This document shows, piece by piece, positions 40,642-49,888 of a stretch of 64,000 nt of DNA. This DNA comes from DASUWK01 sp036378435 (GTDB lineage: Bacteria; Chloroflexota; Dormibacteria; Dormibacterales; Dormibacteraceae). The notes under the pieces are model-generated. The model saw only the letters and a program-made list of their open reading frames with translations, was not told the DNA's origin and did no database searches. The number at the start of each line of letters is the position of its first letter. The first letter of the stretch is position 1. The DNA is taken from assembly GCA_036378435.1 (NCBI GenBank), contig DASUWK010000056.1:62001-126000 (forward strand). Direction: 5' to 3'. The position numbers were made by a program, and so were the translations under genes.

Positions 40642-40821
40642 TCAGCCCCCGGTCGGGTGCTGCTCCTCTTTGATCGGCTCAGCCTCGGGCGGCGGCGAAC
40701 CACCCAGGTAGGCGTCGTTGACCTGGACGACCTCCTCGCCTGGCGGCTGATCCGACTTTTCGGGCGGCGTCCACGTGCGCTCAGCCGTGGGTTTCGCTTT
40801 CGGCTTGCCTTGGCGCGGCAC
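40642..40821 (-). CDS. Small Pro/Glu-rich protein (59 aa)
   Basis: Starts MPRQGKPKAKPTAE and is rich in Pro, Glu and Lys; a central stretch EEVVQVNDAYLGG could form a short strand or helix, the rest is probably disordered. No family known. It is included because TACAGT sits exactly six bases before the GTG, the same leaderless spacing found at other starts here. The gene lies on the strand opposite the acyl-CoA operon, tail-to-tail with the SRPBCC gene and head-to-head with the second dehydrogenase. The open frame continues upstream of the GTG but is Arg/Ser noise. Confidence 0.5.
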   Translation of the reverse strand: MPRQGKPKAKPTAERTWTPPEKSDQPPGEEVVQVNDAYLGGSPPPEAEPIKEEQHPTGG

Positions 40822-40827
40822 CCGCTG

Positions 40828-40833
40828 ACTGTA
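40828..40833 (-). promoter_or_regulatory. Leaderless -10 box (TACAGT)
   Basis: TACAGT on the minus strand with six bases (cagcgg) to the GTG at 40821. It shares a 46-bp intergenic region with the promoter of the rightward dehydrogenase (TACGAT at 40853-40858). Confidence 0.5.
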
Positions 40834-40867
40834 CCGCCTCGCGCTGCCCTCGTACGATCGAGGAGAG

Positions 40868-42139
40868 TTGACCGACGGCTTCACCCTCGAGCTGACCGAA
40901 GAGCAGCGCAAGCTGGTCGATCGCGCGCACCGCTTCGCGGCCGAGGTCATCCGGCCGGTGGCCGCCGAGTACGACCGCCGCCAGGAGTTCCCCTGGCCCG
41001 TCCTCGAAGAAGCCGCCAAGCAGGGGTTCTACGACCTCGACCTCTATGCCGGACTGATCGAAGACCCGACCGGCCTCTCGCTTCCACTCGTGATGGAGGA
41101 GCTCTTCTGGGGCTGCGCCGGCATCGGTCTTTCGATCGTCATGCCGGCCCTTGCGCTCTCCGCCATCGCCGGCTCGGCGACGCCCGAGCAGCTCGGACGC
41201 TGGGCTCCGGAGTGCTTCGGCAAACCCGGCGACCTCAAGTGCGCCGCCCTCGCGGTCACCGAACCGACGGGCGGCAGCGACGTCCGCTCGCTGGCGACTA
41301 CCGCGCGGCGCGACGGATCGGATTGGGTGCTCGACGGCCACAAGGTGTTCATCGGCAATGGGGGCATCGCCGACGTCCACGTGGTCGTGGCGACGGTCGA
41401 CCCGGAAGCAGGCCACCGAGGCCAGGCGCTGTTCATCGTCCCCAAGGGGACTCCGGGCCTGAAGCTGCTGCGCAAGCTCGACAAGCTCGGCTGCCGCGCC
41501 TCGCACACGGCGGAGCTGAAGCTCGAGAACTGCCGCATCCCCGGCGACCAGCTGCTGGGCGGCGACGAGAGGCTCGACGCGCGTATCGCGAAGGGGCGCG
41601 AGCAGACGGCGCAGCCTGCGAAGAAGAAGAGCTCGGCCGCATTGGGCACGTTCGAGCGCACCCGGCCGATGGTCGCCGCCCAGGCGATCGGCATCGCCCG
41701 CGCCGCCTTCGAGTTCGCGCGCGACTATGCGATCGAGCGCGAGGCATTCGGCCAGCCGATCATCGAGTTCCAGGGCGTCGCGTTTCCGCTCGCCCAGCTG
41801 GCGGCCGAGATCGACGCCGCCCGCCTGCTCACCTGGCGCGCGGCGTGGATGGCCGCCCAGCGCATCCCGTTCTCCCAAGGAGAGGGCTCGATGTCGAAGC
41901 TCTACGCGAGCGAGGTCGCGGTGCGCGCCACTGAGCAGGCGATCCAGGTGCTCGGCGGGTGGGGCTACATCACCGACTTCCCGGTCGAGAAGTGGTACCG
42001 CGACGCCAAGCTCTACACGATCTTCGAAGGCACTTCGGAGATCCAGCGGCTCGTCATCGGCCGGGCGATCGTCGAAGCGGCCGAGGACCCGCCCCTGCAC
42101 CACCGGCTCGTCGCCGAGCCGGCCGACGAGGAGGACTGA
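40868..42139 (+). CDS. Acyl-CoA dehydrogenase
   Basis: 423 aa FAD-dependent dehydrogenase, distinct from the operon copy. TTG start with a GAGGAGAG ribosome site; TACGAT lies nine bases before the start. Motifs: ALAVTEPTGGSDVRSL (about 122-137), DGHKVFIGNGGIADV, KLGCRASHTAELKLENCRIP, 'QVLGGWGYITDFPVEKWYRDAKL', and IFEGTSEIQR with the catalytic-base Glu. A stretch between about residues 238 and 262 (RIAKGREQTAQPAKKKSSAA) is a charged insertion compared with typical members. Substrate chain length is not apparent. Followed after two bases by an OsmC gene. Confidence 0.9.
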   Translation: MTDGFTLELTEEQRKLVDRAHRFAAEVIRPVAAEYDRRQEFPWPVLEEAAKQGFYDLDLYAGLIEDPTGLSLPLVMEELFWGCAGIGLSIVMPALALSAIAGSATPEQLGRWAPECFGKPGDLKCAALAVTEPTGGSDVRSLATTARRDGSDWVLDGHKVFIGNGGIADVHVVVATVDPEAGHRGQALFIVPKGTPGLKLLRKLDKLGCRASHTAELKLENCRIPGDQLLGGDERLDARIAKGREQTAQPAKKKSSAALGTFERTRPMVAAQAIGIARAAFEFARDYAIEREAFGQPIIEFQGVAFPLAQLAAEIDAARLLTWRAAWMAAQRIPFSQGEGSMSKLYASEVAVRATEQAIQVLGGWGYITDFPVEKWYRDAKLYTIFEGTSEIQRLVIGRAIVEAAEDPPLHHRLVAEPADEED

Positions 42140-42141
42140 AC

Positions 42142-42570
42142 GTGGCGGTAGACAGCAGAGCCGAAGCGACCTGGCGTGGAGACCTGATGAGCGGCGAGGG
42201 TCGCGTCACGCCGGCGAGCGGAGCTTTCCCCGAGCAGCAGCTGACGTGGAACGCGCGGGCCCAGTCGCGGGAATCGGGCACCAGCCCGGAAGAGCTGATC
42301 GCCGCGGCGCATGCCGGCTGCTTCGCGATGGCCTTGTCCAACGGGCTGGCCAAGGCCGGTTACCCGGCGACCGAGCTGCGGACGTCCGCGACCGTGACCT
42401 TCCAAGCCGGCGAGGGGATCACCGCGATCAAGCTGACGGTCTCCGGTGACGTCCCGGGGCTCGACGAGGATGGATTCCGCGAGCAGGCCGAGGCCGCCAA
42501 GGCGGGCTGCCCCGTGTCGAAGGCGCTCGCCGCCGTGCCGATCAGCCTGGAGGTGCATGCCGGCGGCTGA
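42142..42570 (+). CDS. OsmC-family peroxiredoxin
   Basis: 142 aa. Reduces organic hydroperoxides with two reactive cysteines. Both are present: AAAHAGCFAMAL (about C53) on the long helix and AAKAGCPVSKAL (about C120) near the C-terminus, the spacing of OsmC rather than Ohr, with Arg and Glu (SPEELIAAAHA) of the active site. GTG start two bases after the dehydrogenase stop, with GGAGG eight bases before it. Coupling to an acyl-CoA dehydrogenase may reflect protection from peroxides formed by flavin enzymes (inference). Confidence 0.9.
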   Translation: MAVDSRAEATWRGDLMSGEGRVTPASGAFPEQQLTWNARAQSRESGTSPEELIAAAHAGCFAMALSNGLAKAGYPATELRTSATVTFQAGEGITAIKLTVSGDVPGLDEDGFREQAEAAKAGCPVSKALAAVPISLEVHAGG

Positions 42571-42574
42571 ATGA

Positions 42575-42641
42575 GTTCCCGCGGCCGGCCGCGGGCTCCA
42601 TTCGGCGGCTTGGAAAGGGCTCGCGGCCGGCCGTGGGCCCC
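42575..42641 (+). repeat. Paired GC palindrome repeat, 42-bp period, intergenic copy
   Basis: GCGGCCGGCC at 42581-42590 and 42623-42632, with TTCGGCGGC and AAAGGGC between. Homologous in order and spacing to 37514-37578. It fills the gap between the convergent OsmC and TadG-like genes and may act as a bidirectional terminator. Confidence 0.8.
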
Positions 42642-42647
42642 TTCATG

Positions 42648-45176
42648 TCACTCGACCAGCGAGATCTCCGGTGGCGAGGAGTACTGCGCCCCGGTCGTGT
42701 AGCCGATGGCCGCGTTGCCGGCCTGGGCTCCGCCCTGGACGAACAGGCTGTCGCAGATGACCTGGCCGAGCAGGCCGCCGACACCGTTGGCGTCGTAGTT
42801 GCAGCCGGCCGTGTTCGCGGTCGGGGTCGAGTTGGCCGGTCCCGGCCAGTAGAGGTTGCCGAGAAGGGCTGAGTTCTCGCCCGGCCCCTTTACGTAGAAC
42901 TCGCCGCTGATCTCCGAGAGACCGCAGGTGCAGTTCGCGGGCGGCGCCCAGATCAGGCGGTTGGCACACACCGACGCCGACGTCGCCGCCTGCGTCGACG
43001 TGTACCCGGGCACGATGGACAGGAAGTTGGTGGCCGAGCACCACGCGGAAGACGTTGTGTTCGTGGTGGGCGGCGTCGCACCGTTGCCGTGCGTCGCGCT
43101 CGTGAACGTGAGCGTGCGCGGCGTGCTGGAGGTTCCATCGGGGGCTGAGATCTCCCCGATGTACCCGGTGTTGACTCCGGTCGGAGCCGGGCTCAGCAGG
43201 TAGAACTTCACCGCTGTGACTCCTTGGGGCGCCGCCGCGGTCGTGATCGAGATGTCCTGGCCGGAGGTGGTCGTGGTGGCCGACGCGGTCGTCGACGCCG
43301 GCGTCTGGCCCTCCGGGTCGACATAGGTGATCGCGAAGTTGTAGGTGCCGGCCGGGAGGTTGCTCGACACGCCCGAGCCCACCGTCACGGTGGGCTGAGC
43401 CGGCGGCGACTCCGGCGAGGTTGGCGGCGCCGCGAGCCATTCCACCGCCGTGTTGGAGACTGGCGGCTGCGTGTAGTCGCCCTGCGTCGGGCTCGTGAAG
43501 GCGAGGGACGTCCCGATCGCGGCACTGCCCAAGTAGCCGGTCTGGACGGTGCCCGAGCCGGAATACGAGACCAGGTAGTAGGCGGCGCTGCTCGCCTCCA
43601 AAGGAGCCGTCCCGCTGCTGGAAAGATTGATTGCGCCTGGGGAGGAAAGGGTCCAGCTCGTCCCCGTCGTGGACGCCGTCGTCTCGCCACCGCTGGAGTC
43701 CAGGTAGGTGGCGTCGAAGGTGTACGTGCCGGCGGGCAGGCCGGTCCCCGTCCCGGTGCTTGCGGTGGGCGCGGAGGGCGCCGCGATGCCCTGTCCGAAG
43801 TCACACGTGATGCTGCTGCCACAGGAGGACGTCGGGGTGCTCGCACAGGCGGTGGTGCTGAACGACGTCCCGTTGACGAACTCCATCGTCACGTCGGTGC
43901 CGAGGACGATCGCGTTGGTCTTGGTCAGGCAGAGGCCCCCGCCGGTCGAGCTGGTGTAGCCGTTGAAGTAGTAGAACCCCGGGTCGAGCTTCACCACCAC
44001 GCTTCCAGGCGAGCTCAGCCCCGCCGCGCCGAGGAAGGTGCCGATGTCCAGGTAGCCGTAGCAACCAGGCTTGAAGTGCTCGATGCCGCCCGAGAGTGAG
44101 GGCGTCGGGCCATAGCCATAGGTCGTGGCCTTCTTGGTTCCCACCTGGAGCACGCCGCTCCGCGAAACGAGGCCGTCGGGCTTGCCCGTGGACGAGCAGG
44201 CGCCGCCTATCGACGCGTCGACGGCGGCGTCGGAGTTCGGCTCAGTGCCCTGGTAGGTGGTCTCGTTGCGGTTCGGCACAGGCGGCGGGACTCCCTGGCA
44301 CGGATCCGCCACCTTCGTCGTGGTGTCCGTGAGGTACTCGGTGGTCGGTGACACGCCACTCCAAGGGGCGTTCCCGCAGGTCGGCGAAAGGTGCCCGGAC
44401 AGCTCGAAGCCGTCGGCGCAGATGGCCTGCTCGACGGGCGTGGTGCACTGGCCCGTGCCCCAGCTCTGGCCGTCCGGATAGACGAGCACGTCGCCATAGT
44501 CCTCGGTGCCGTCGAAGGCGATGGTGTCGTGGGCGTAGTAGCCGCAGTTGCCGCTCCAGCTGAGAGCGGCGTCGGAATAGATGCTGCCGCGCACGTCGAC
44601 CTTCGGGTTCTGCGACTGCGTCGAGGAGCCCTGGCAGAGGCCGCCGTTCTGCACGAAGAGCGCGAACGTGCTCGGCGGGGCGGCGAAGTTGTGCTGCGCC
44701 ACCGCCCGTCCGCCGACGGTCGCCTGGCTCGTGCCGATGAAGGCGCCGAACTGGAGCGGGATGCCGCTGCGCGAGATCGAGACCTCGATCTCGTAGGACT
44801 TCTCGTTCCACGGGTACACGTAGGTGACCGAGCACGTGGTGTTGTAGCAGGAGTAGGTGGCGGTACCCGTGTAGTGGGTGCTGTCCGTCGCGGACGCCGG
44901 GCAGCCACCGCTGACGCTGAGAGCGCTGGTCGCCACTCCGAACTGCTGGGTCAGGAAGTTGTCCGCCGTCGTGATCGGCGTCGAGTCCGTGCAGGACCGC
45001 GGGATCGTCTCCGCCGCGGCGAGGGCCGACCCGTCGGACAGGACCTGGAGCTGGCGCTGGTCCCAGAACAGAAGACCCGACATCAGCACGAGGCCGACCA
45101 TCCCGACCAGCGCCATCGACCCGACCGCGAAGAGCACGACGACCTGTCCTCGCTGCCGGTTGTGGCGGTGGAACAT
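42648..45176 (-). CDS. Giant TadG-like pilus-assembly/surface protein
   Basis: 842 aa. The N-terminus has the TadE/TadG membrane anchor: 'QRGQVVVLFAVGSMALVGMVGLVLMSGLLFWDQRQLQ' with a short basic tip (residues 1-12), then the QVLSDGSALAAAET motif of the DUF2134/Flp-associated family. Residues about 180-460 are a Cys-rich domain. About 470-700 hold two tandem Ig/fibre-like units, each opening LPAGTY[TN]F and containing TY.D..G.T.AS, which lengthen the protein well beyond ordinary TadG. A Cys-rich end follows (ANRLIWAPPANCTCGLSE). Exported and membrane-tethered. ATG shares one base with the preceding TadE stop (TGATG). Last gene of the Tad locus. Confidence 0.78.
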   Translation of the reverse strand: MFHRHNRQRGQVVVLFAVGSMALVGMVGLVLMSGLLFWDQRQLQVLSDGSALAAAETIPRSCTDSTPITTADNFLTQQFGVATSALSVSGGCPASATDSTHYTGTATYSCYNTTCSVTYVYPWNEKSYEIEVSISRSGIPLQFGAFIGTSQATVGGRAVAQHNFAAPPSTFALFVQNGGLCQGSSTQSQNPKVDVRGSIYSDAALSWSGNCGYYAHDTIAFDGTEDYGDVLVYPDGQSWGTGQCTTPVEQAICADGFELSGHLSPTCGNAPWSGVSPTTEYLTDTTTKVADPCQGVPPPVPNRNETTYQGTEPNSDAAVDASIGGACSSTGKPDGLVSRSGVLQVGTKKATTYGYGPTPSLSGGIEHFKPGCYGYLDIGTFLGAAGLSSPGSVVVKLDPGFYYFNGYTSSTGGGLCLTKTNAIVLGTDVTMEFVNGTSFSTTACASTPTSSCGSSITCDFGQGIAAPSAPTASTGTGTGLPAGTYTFDATYLDSSGGETTASTTGTSWTLSSPGAINLSSSGTAPLEASSAAYYLVSYSGSGTVQTGYLGSAAIGTSLAFTSPTQGDYTQPPVSNTAVEWLAAPPTSPESPPAQPTVTVGSGVSSNLPAGTYNFAITYVDPEGQTPASTTASATTTTSGQDISITTAAAPQGVTAVKFYLLSPAPTGVNTGYIGEISAPDGTSSTPRTLTFTSATHGNGATPPTTNTTSSAWCSATNFLSIVPGYTSTQAATSASVCANRLIWAPPANCTCGLSEISGEFYVKGPGENSALLGNLYWPGPANSTPTANTAGCNYDANGVGGLLGQVICDSLFVQGGAQAGNAAIGYTTGAQYSSPPEISLVE

Positions 45177-45769
45177 CAGTACTCCGCCCGCTGGACGGTC
45201 TGCGCATCGAGCGTGACCGACGGCGTCAGCCCGAGCAGCGACAGCGTCACCGAGGTCCAGTTCATCTTCAGGTCGACGACGATCATCTGGTGGCCCGAAT
45301 CGCGGGCGCTCGTGGACGTGGGCCAGCGGGCTGTCGGGCGCGACGCGGAGCTCGGGTCGTACTCGTAGGTGAAGACATAGATCGTGTTGACGGCCGCGGA
45401 GCTGGAGAGGGCGAGGTCATACGGCGGCGAGCCGCTGTACTGCGTCCACGCCGCCGGGTCCGAGGACACGTTCACGTTCGTCGGTCCGATGCTGCCGTCG
45501 ACGACCGGGAACCCGAACCCGGACTGCTGCTTGATGATCGGGATGACGCCAGGCGCGGTGCACAGACTGGAGCAGCCTGAGCTGGCGGAGTTCGAGGTGG
45601 CGTTGTACTGCAGCACGGCCTGCCGCGCGGCGGCGCGCGAGCCCATCGAAAGCTCGGTGTAGGCGAGCAGTCCGCGGCCCATGTCGGCCAGCCCGACGAA
45701 GAGGATGAAGAAGAACGGCGCGATCAATGCGAACTCGACCATCGCCTGGCCTCCGGAGCGCCGGCTCAC
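45176..45769 (-). CDS. TadE-like minor pilin, copy 2
   Basis: 197 aa. GTG start overlapping the stop of the first TadE-like gene (GTGA); the longer frame upstream is a shadow. The N-terminus RRSGGQAMVEFALIAPFFFILFVGLADMGRGL is the TadE signature: short basic tip, Gly before the cleavage/anchor region, conserved Glu, hydrophobic stretch with D-x-G-R. The rest is an extracellular beta-rich domain with one Cys pair (GCSSLC). TadE-type pseudopilins are processed by the TadV/CpaA prepilin peptidase and help assemble the Flp pilus. Translationally coupled both to its paralogue and to the TadG-like gene. Confidence 0.85.
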   Translation of the reverse strand: MSRRSGGQAMVEFALIAPFFFILFVGLADMGRGLLAYTELSMGSRAAARQAVLQYNATSNSASSGCSSLCTAPGVIPIIKQQSGFGFPVVDGSIGPTNVNVSSDPAAWTQYSGSPPYDLALSSSAAVNTIYVFTYEYDPSSASRPTARWPTSTSARDSGHQMIVVDLKMNWTSVTLSLLGLTPSVTLDAQTVQRAEY

Positions 45770-46302
45770 CACAGCGTCACCATCGCCGCCGAGTTGTCGA
45801 GCAGCAGCGACGGCCCCCCGATCTGCTGGATCTGCACGCTGAGGATCGCGAACGAATAAGCGACCCCCACCGCGATGCAGGTGTGCGGCGAGTTCTGGTT
45901 GTCGCAGGTGGTGGCCGTTCCCGTGCCCGGAGCGGACGAGCAGTCGGCCGACGTGCCGCAGTAGACGTAGACGGTCGCCTGCAGCGCGCTTGGCTGGGTG
46001 AAGCTGAACGGCGGAGCGGTGGTGACCTGCTGGCAGCTGACGTTCGTGATGCCGATATTCGAGAGATCTCGCTCGGCTTCGTTGCAGACCTCGGTCACGC
46101 CTGGGCCCGTCGTCGCGCCCGACGAGCTCGGCGCGATTAGCACGCGCGCCGCGTCGCGCGCCGCGTCGGTGATCTCGGTCTGGTAGTAGAAGCCACGGCC
46201 GAGATCGATCATCCCGATGACCAGCAGCATCATCACGGGAGCCAGGAAGGCGAACTCGATGAGCGACTGCCCCCTCCCCGCCCGCCGTCCGACCAGGGTC
46301 AT
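45766..46302 (-). CDS. TadE-like minor pilin, copy 1
   Basis: 178 aa from the ATG at 46302, five bases after the tadC stop. N-terminus MTLVGRRAGRGQSLIEFAFLAPVMMLLVIGMIDLGRGF matches TadE (GQSLIEFA, then hydrophobic, then DLGRGF). The extracellular part has three Cys pairs' worth of cysteines (EVCNEA, VSCQQV, VYCGTSADC, TTCDNQ, HTCIAV). A very long upstream open frame in the same phase covers tadC in antiframe and the intergenic gap and is not used. Paralogue of the next gene. Confidence 0.85.
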   Translation of the reverse strand: MTLVGRRAGRGQSLIEFAFLAPVMMLLVIGMIDLGRGFYYQTEITDAARDAARVLIAPSSSGATTGPGVTEVCNEAERDLSNIGITNVSCQQVTTAPPFSFTQPSALQATVYVYCGTSADCSSAPGTGTATTCDNQNSPHTCIAVGVAYSFAILSVQIQQIGGPSLLLDNSAAMVTLW

Positions 46303-46307
46303 CCGAC

Positions 46308-47267
46308 CTAGCGCTGGATGCCACCGCACTGCGCCATGATCAGGAGCAGCGCCGGGCCGAGCAGCATCACCCAGATGGTCGGGAAGATGCAGGCGACCAT
46401 CGGGAAGAGCATCTTCAGCGGGGCGCGCGCTCCCATCTCCTGCGCGTGCTGGCGGCGGCGGCGGCGGATCTCGTCCGCCTGCAGGGTCAGGATCTGGCTG
46501 ATCGGCGTGCCCAGCTGCGCGGATTGGATGATCGCCTGGACGAGGTTGTGGACCTCCTCGACGCCGACGCGGCGGCCCAGGTCGTCGAGGGCCTCGAGGC
46601 GGGGCCGGCCGAGCCGGATCTCCTGCAGGGCCTGCTGAAACTCCGCGCCCAGCGGGCCCTCCAGCTTCTCGGCGACCGTGGCCAGCGCCGACTCGAAGGA
46701 CAGGCCAGCCTCCACCGACACGCTCAGCAGGTCGATGGCGCTCGGCAGTGTGTACTCGATCTCGTTGCGTCGCTGGTTGACGAGCTGGCGCAGCCAGAGC
46801 GGCGGCAGGAAGAAGCCCGTCGCCGCGAACCCGGCGATCACGAGGACGGTCATGGTCGGGTTGCCGAACCGCGCGCTCAGCGCGACGCCGACCAGGAAGA
46901 GCAGCACCGTCAGCGCGTAGCGCACGACCGTGAACTCGGTCGCCTCGAGGCCGTAAGGCCGGCCGGCGAGGTTCAGCTTCTTCTGCAGCTCGAGCCGCGC
47001 CTGCTCCGGAGTCGCGCGCGCAGTGAGCCGGGCGAGGCGGGCGATCAGGGGTCGGATGACGCGCTCCACGAAGGGGACCTGGAGCTCGATCTCCTCGAGC
47101 GACAGCACCTGGCCCTGGCCCTGCGTGGCGGCGGCGTAAGTGCGCAGCCGCGACTCCACCATCTCGACGTCGGTGGGGCCGGAGGGGCGCAGGCTGAGGG
47201 CCGCCATGAAGCCGCCCACGGCGGCGACCGCACCCAGTCCGACGATCTCGGCGGTAGGGAGGCTCAC
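46308..47267 (-). CDS. tadC: Tad pilus inner-membrane platform protein TadC
   Basis: 319 aa with a T2SS-F (GspF-like) domain. Hydrophobic segments at about residues 6-26, 119-160 and 285-312; the cytoplasmic T2SSF core contains NEIEYTLPSAIDLLSVSVEAGLSFESALATVA and 'GAEFQQALQEIRLGRPRLEAL', the strongly conserved part of TadC. It partners TadB to anchor the CpaF ATPase and move pilin. GTG start; a 178-bp gap separates it from tadB, the only sizeable gap in the locus. Length is typical. Confidence 0.9.
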   Translation of the reverse strand: MSLPTAEIVGLGAVAAVGGFMAALSLRPSGPTDVEMVESRLRTYAAATQGQGQVLSLEEIELQVPFVERVIRPLIARLARLTARATPEQARLELQKKLNLAGRPYGLEATEFTVVRYALTVLLFLVGVALSARFGNPTMTVLVIAGFAATGFFLPPLWLRQLVNQRRNEIEYTLPSAIDLLSVSVEAGLSFESALATVAEKLEGPLGAEFQQALQEIRLGRPRLEALDDLGRRVGVEEVHNLVQAIIQSAQLGTPISQILTLQADEIRRRRRQHAQEMGARAPLKMLFPMVACIFPTIWVMLLGPALLLIMAQCGGIQR

Positions 47268-47445
47268 GGCCCGGACCTTCGGCGAGAGATGGGGCCCTCC
47301 AGGTGCGCCGGATGCAAGGCGGCGACGAGTACGCGAGGAAGTGCGCCGGGGCGCATGACCGAGCGCACACAGGAGCCAACGTCGCAGACGGCCCGCATGG
47401 GCGCCCCAGGTCCGCCACAGCGTTCGGGCCGGGAGCCTCGGGCGC
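47268..47445. other. 178-bp gap between tadB and tadC
   Basis: No gene is supported here. It contains an inverted pair GGGGCGC / GCGCCCC about 47 bp apart and two copies of GTGCGCCGG. It interrupts an otherwise overlapping operon, so it may hold an internal promoter, an RNA-processing site or a decayed sequence. No -10 box convinces. Confidence 0.4.
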
Positions 47446-48402
47446 TCACACGCGGATCCTCGTGATCTTGCGGATGAAGAGGTTGCCGATGAAGATCATC
47501 ACCCCGCAGACGCCGAGCATCAGCCAGCCCAGGAGCTGCGTGGTCATAGGCCGGAAGTAGTTGGGCGCGATGACGTAGAGCAGGCCGCCCACGGCCAGCG
47601 GCAGCACCGTGATGATCCACCCCGACGCGCGTGCCTGCGCGGTGATCGCCGCCACCTCGCCCCGGACCCGGATGCGCTCCCGCAGCGTGTGAGAGATCGA
47701 GTCCAGGATCTTCGAGAGGTTGCCGCCCACGGATTGGTGGATGAGCACCGCGGTCACGATCAGGTCGAGGTCTTCGCTCTCGACGCGGCGGACGAGCTTC
47801 TGCAGCGCCTGCTCGGGCGAGCCTCCGATGTTCATCTCGCGCACCACGCGGTCGAACTCCTCCGACATCGGCGGCTGGCCGTTCTTCGCGACCATGTCGA
47901 TGGCCTGCGCGAACGAGTGACCCGCCTTGAGCGACGAGGACAGGAGCGTCACGCCGTCGACGAGCTGGCGCGTGAACGCGCGCCGGCGGGCTCCCTGCCG
48001 GTAGCGGAGATACAAAGCAGGCGCGAAGTAGCCCAGGACGCCGAGCACGACCCCCTGCACCGGGCCCTGGAAGCGCATGAAGCCCAGCAGGAAGAGCAGG
48101 ACGCCGCAGCCGATCCGGATCATCATCCACTCGCTCGTCCGGAAGGTCAGGCCCGCCTGGCCCAGCTCCTCGGCCAGCGTCTTGCCGGCTTTCCGCGCCC
48201 CGCGCCGGCTGGCACGGTCGGCCAGCCGCGAGAAGGGACGCTCGATCCGATCGCGCATCGCCACGGGGGCGACGTTCCGGCGCCCGCCCCCACCGGTGAC
48301 AACGAACTCGTCGACCTTCGGCCGGCGGGCCGCCAGCAGGGAGCTGCCGGCGACGAATGCGCCCAGGGCTCCGCCGATGGCGAGGATGAGGGTCATGAGC
48401 AT
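47446..48402 (-). CDS. tadB: Tad pilus inner-membrane platform protein TadB
   Basis: 318 aa with a T2SS-F domain: LVDGVTLLSSSLKAGHSFAQAIDMVAKNG..P..EEFDRVVREMNIGGSPEQALQKLVRR is the TadB core (about residues 150-215). Hydrophobic segments at the N-terminus (MTLILAIGGALGAFVAG), around 100-125 and two at the C-terminus. Next to tadC and directly upstream of it. It lies 13 bases downstream of the cpaF stop. Platform for pilus extrusion with TadC and the CpaF/TadA ATPase. Confidence 0.92.
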   Translation of the reverse strand: MLMTLILAIGGALGAFVAGSSLLAARRPKVDEFVVTGGGGRRNVAPVAMRDRIERPFSRLADRASRRGARKAGKTLAEELGQAGLTFRTSEWMMIRIGCGVLLFLLGFMRFQGPVQGVVLGVLGYFAPALYLRYRQGARRRAFTRQLVDGVTLLSSSLKAGHSFAQAIDMVAKNGQPPMSEEFDRVVREMNIGGSPEQALQKLVRRVESEDLDLIVTAVLIHQSVGGNLSKILDSISHTLRERIRVRGEVAAITAQARASGWIITVLPLAVGGLLYVIAPNYFRPMTTQLLGWLMLGVCGVMIFIGNLFIRKITRIRV

Positions 48403-48415
48403 GGCGGTCCCGGTC

Positions 48416-49884
<1,469 letters not shown>

Positions 49885-49888
<4 letters not shown>

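Noticed and set aside
45766..47418. A 550-codon frame covering tadC and the gap
   Set aside because: Its first two thirds are Arg/Pro/Gly-rich antiframe of tadC; only the last 178 codons (TadE) are real.
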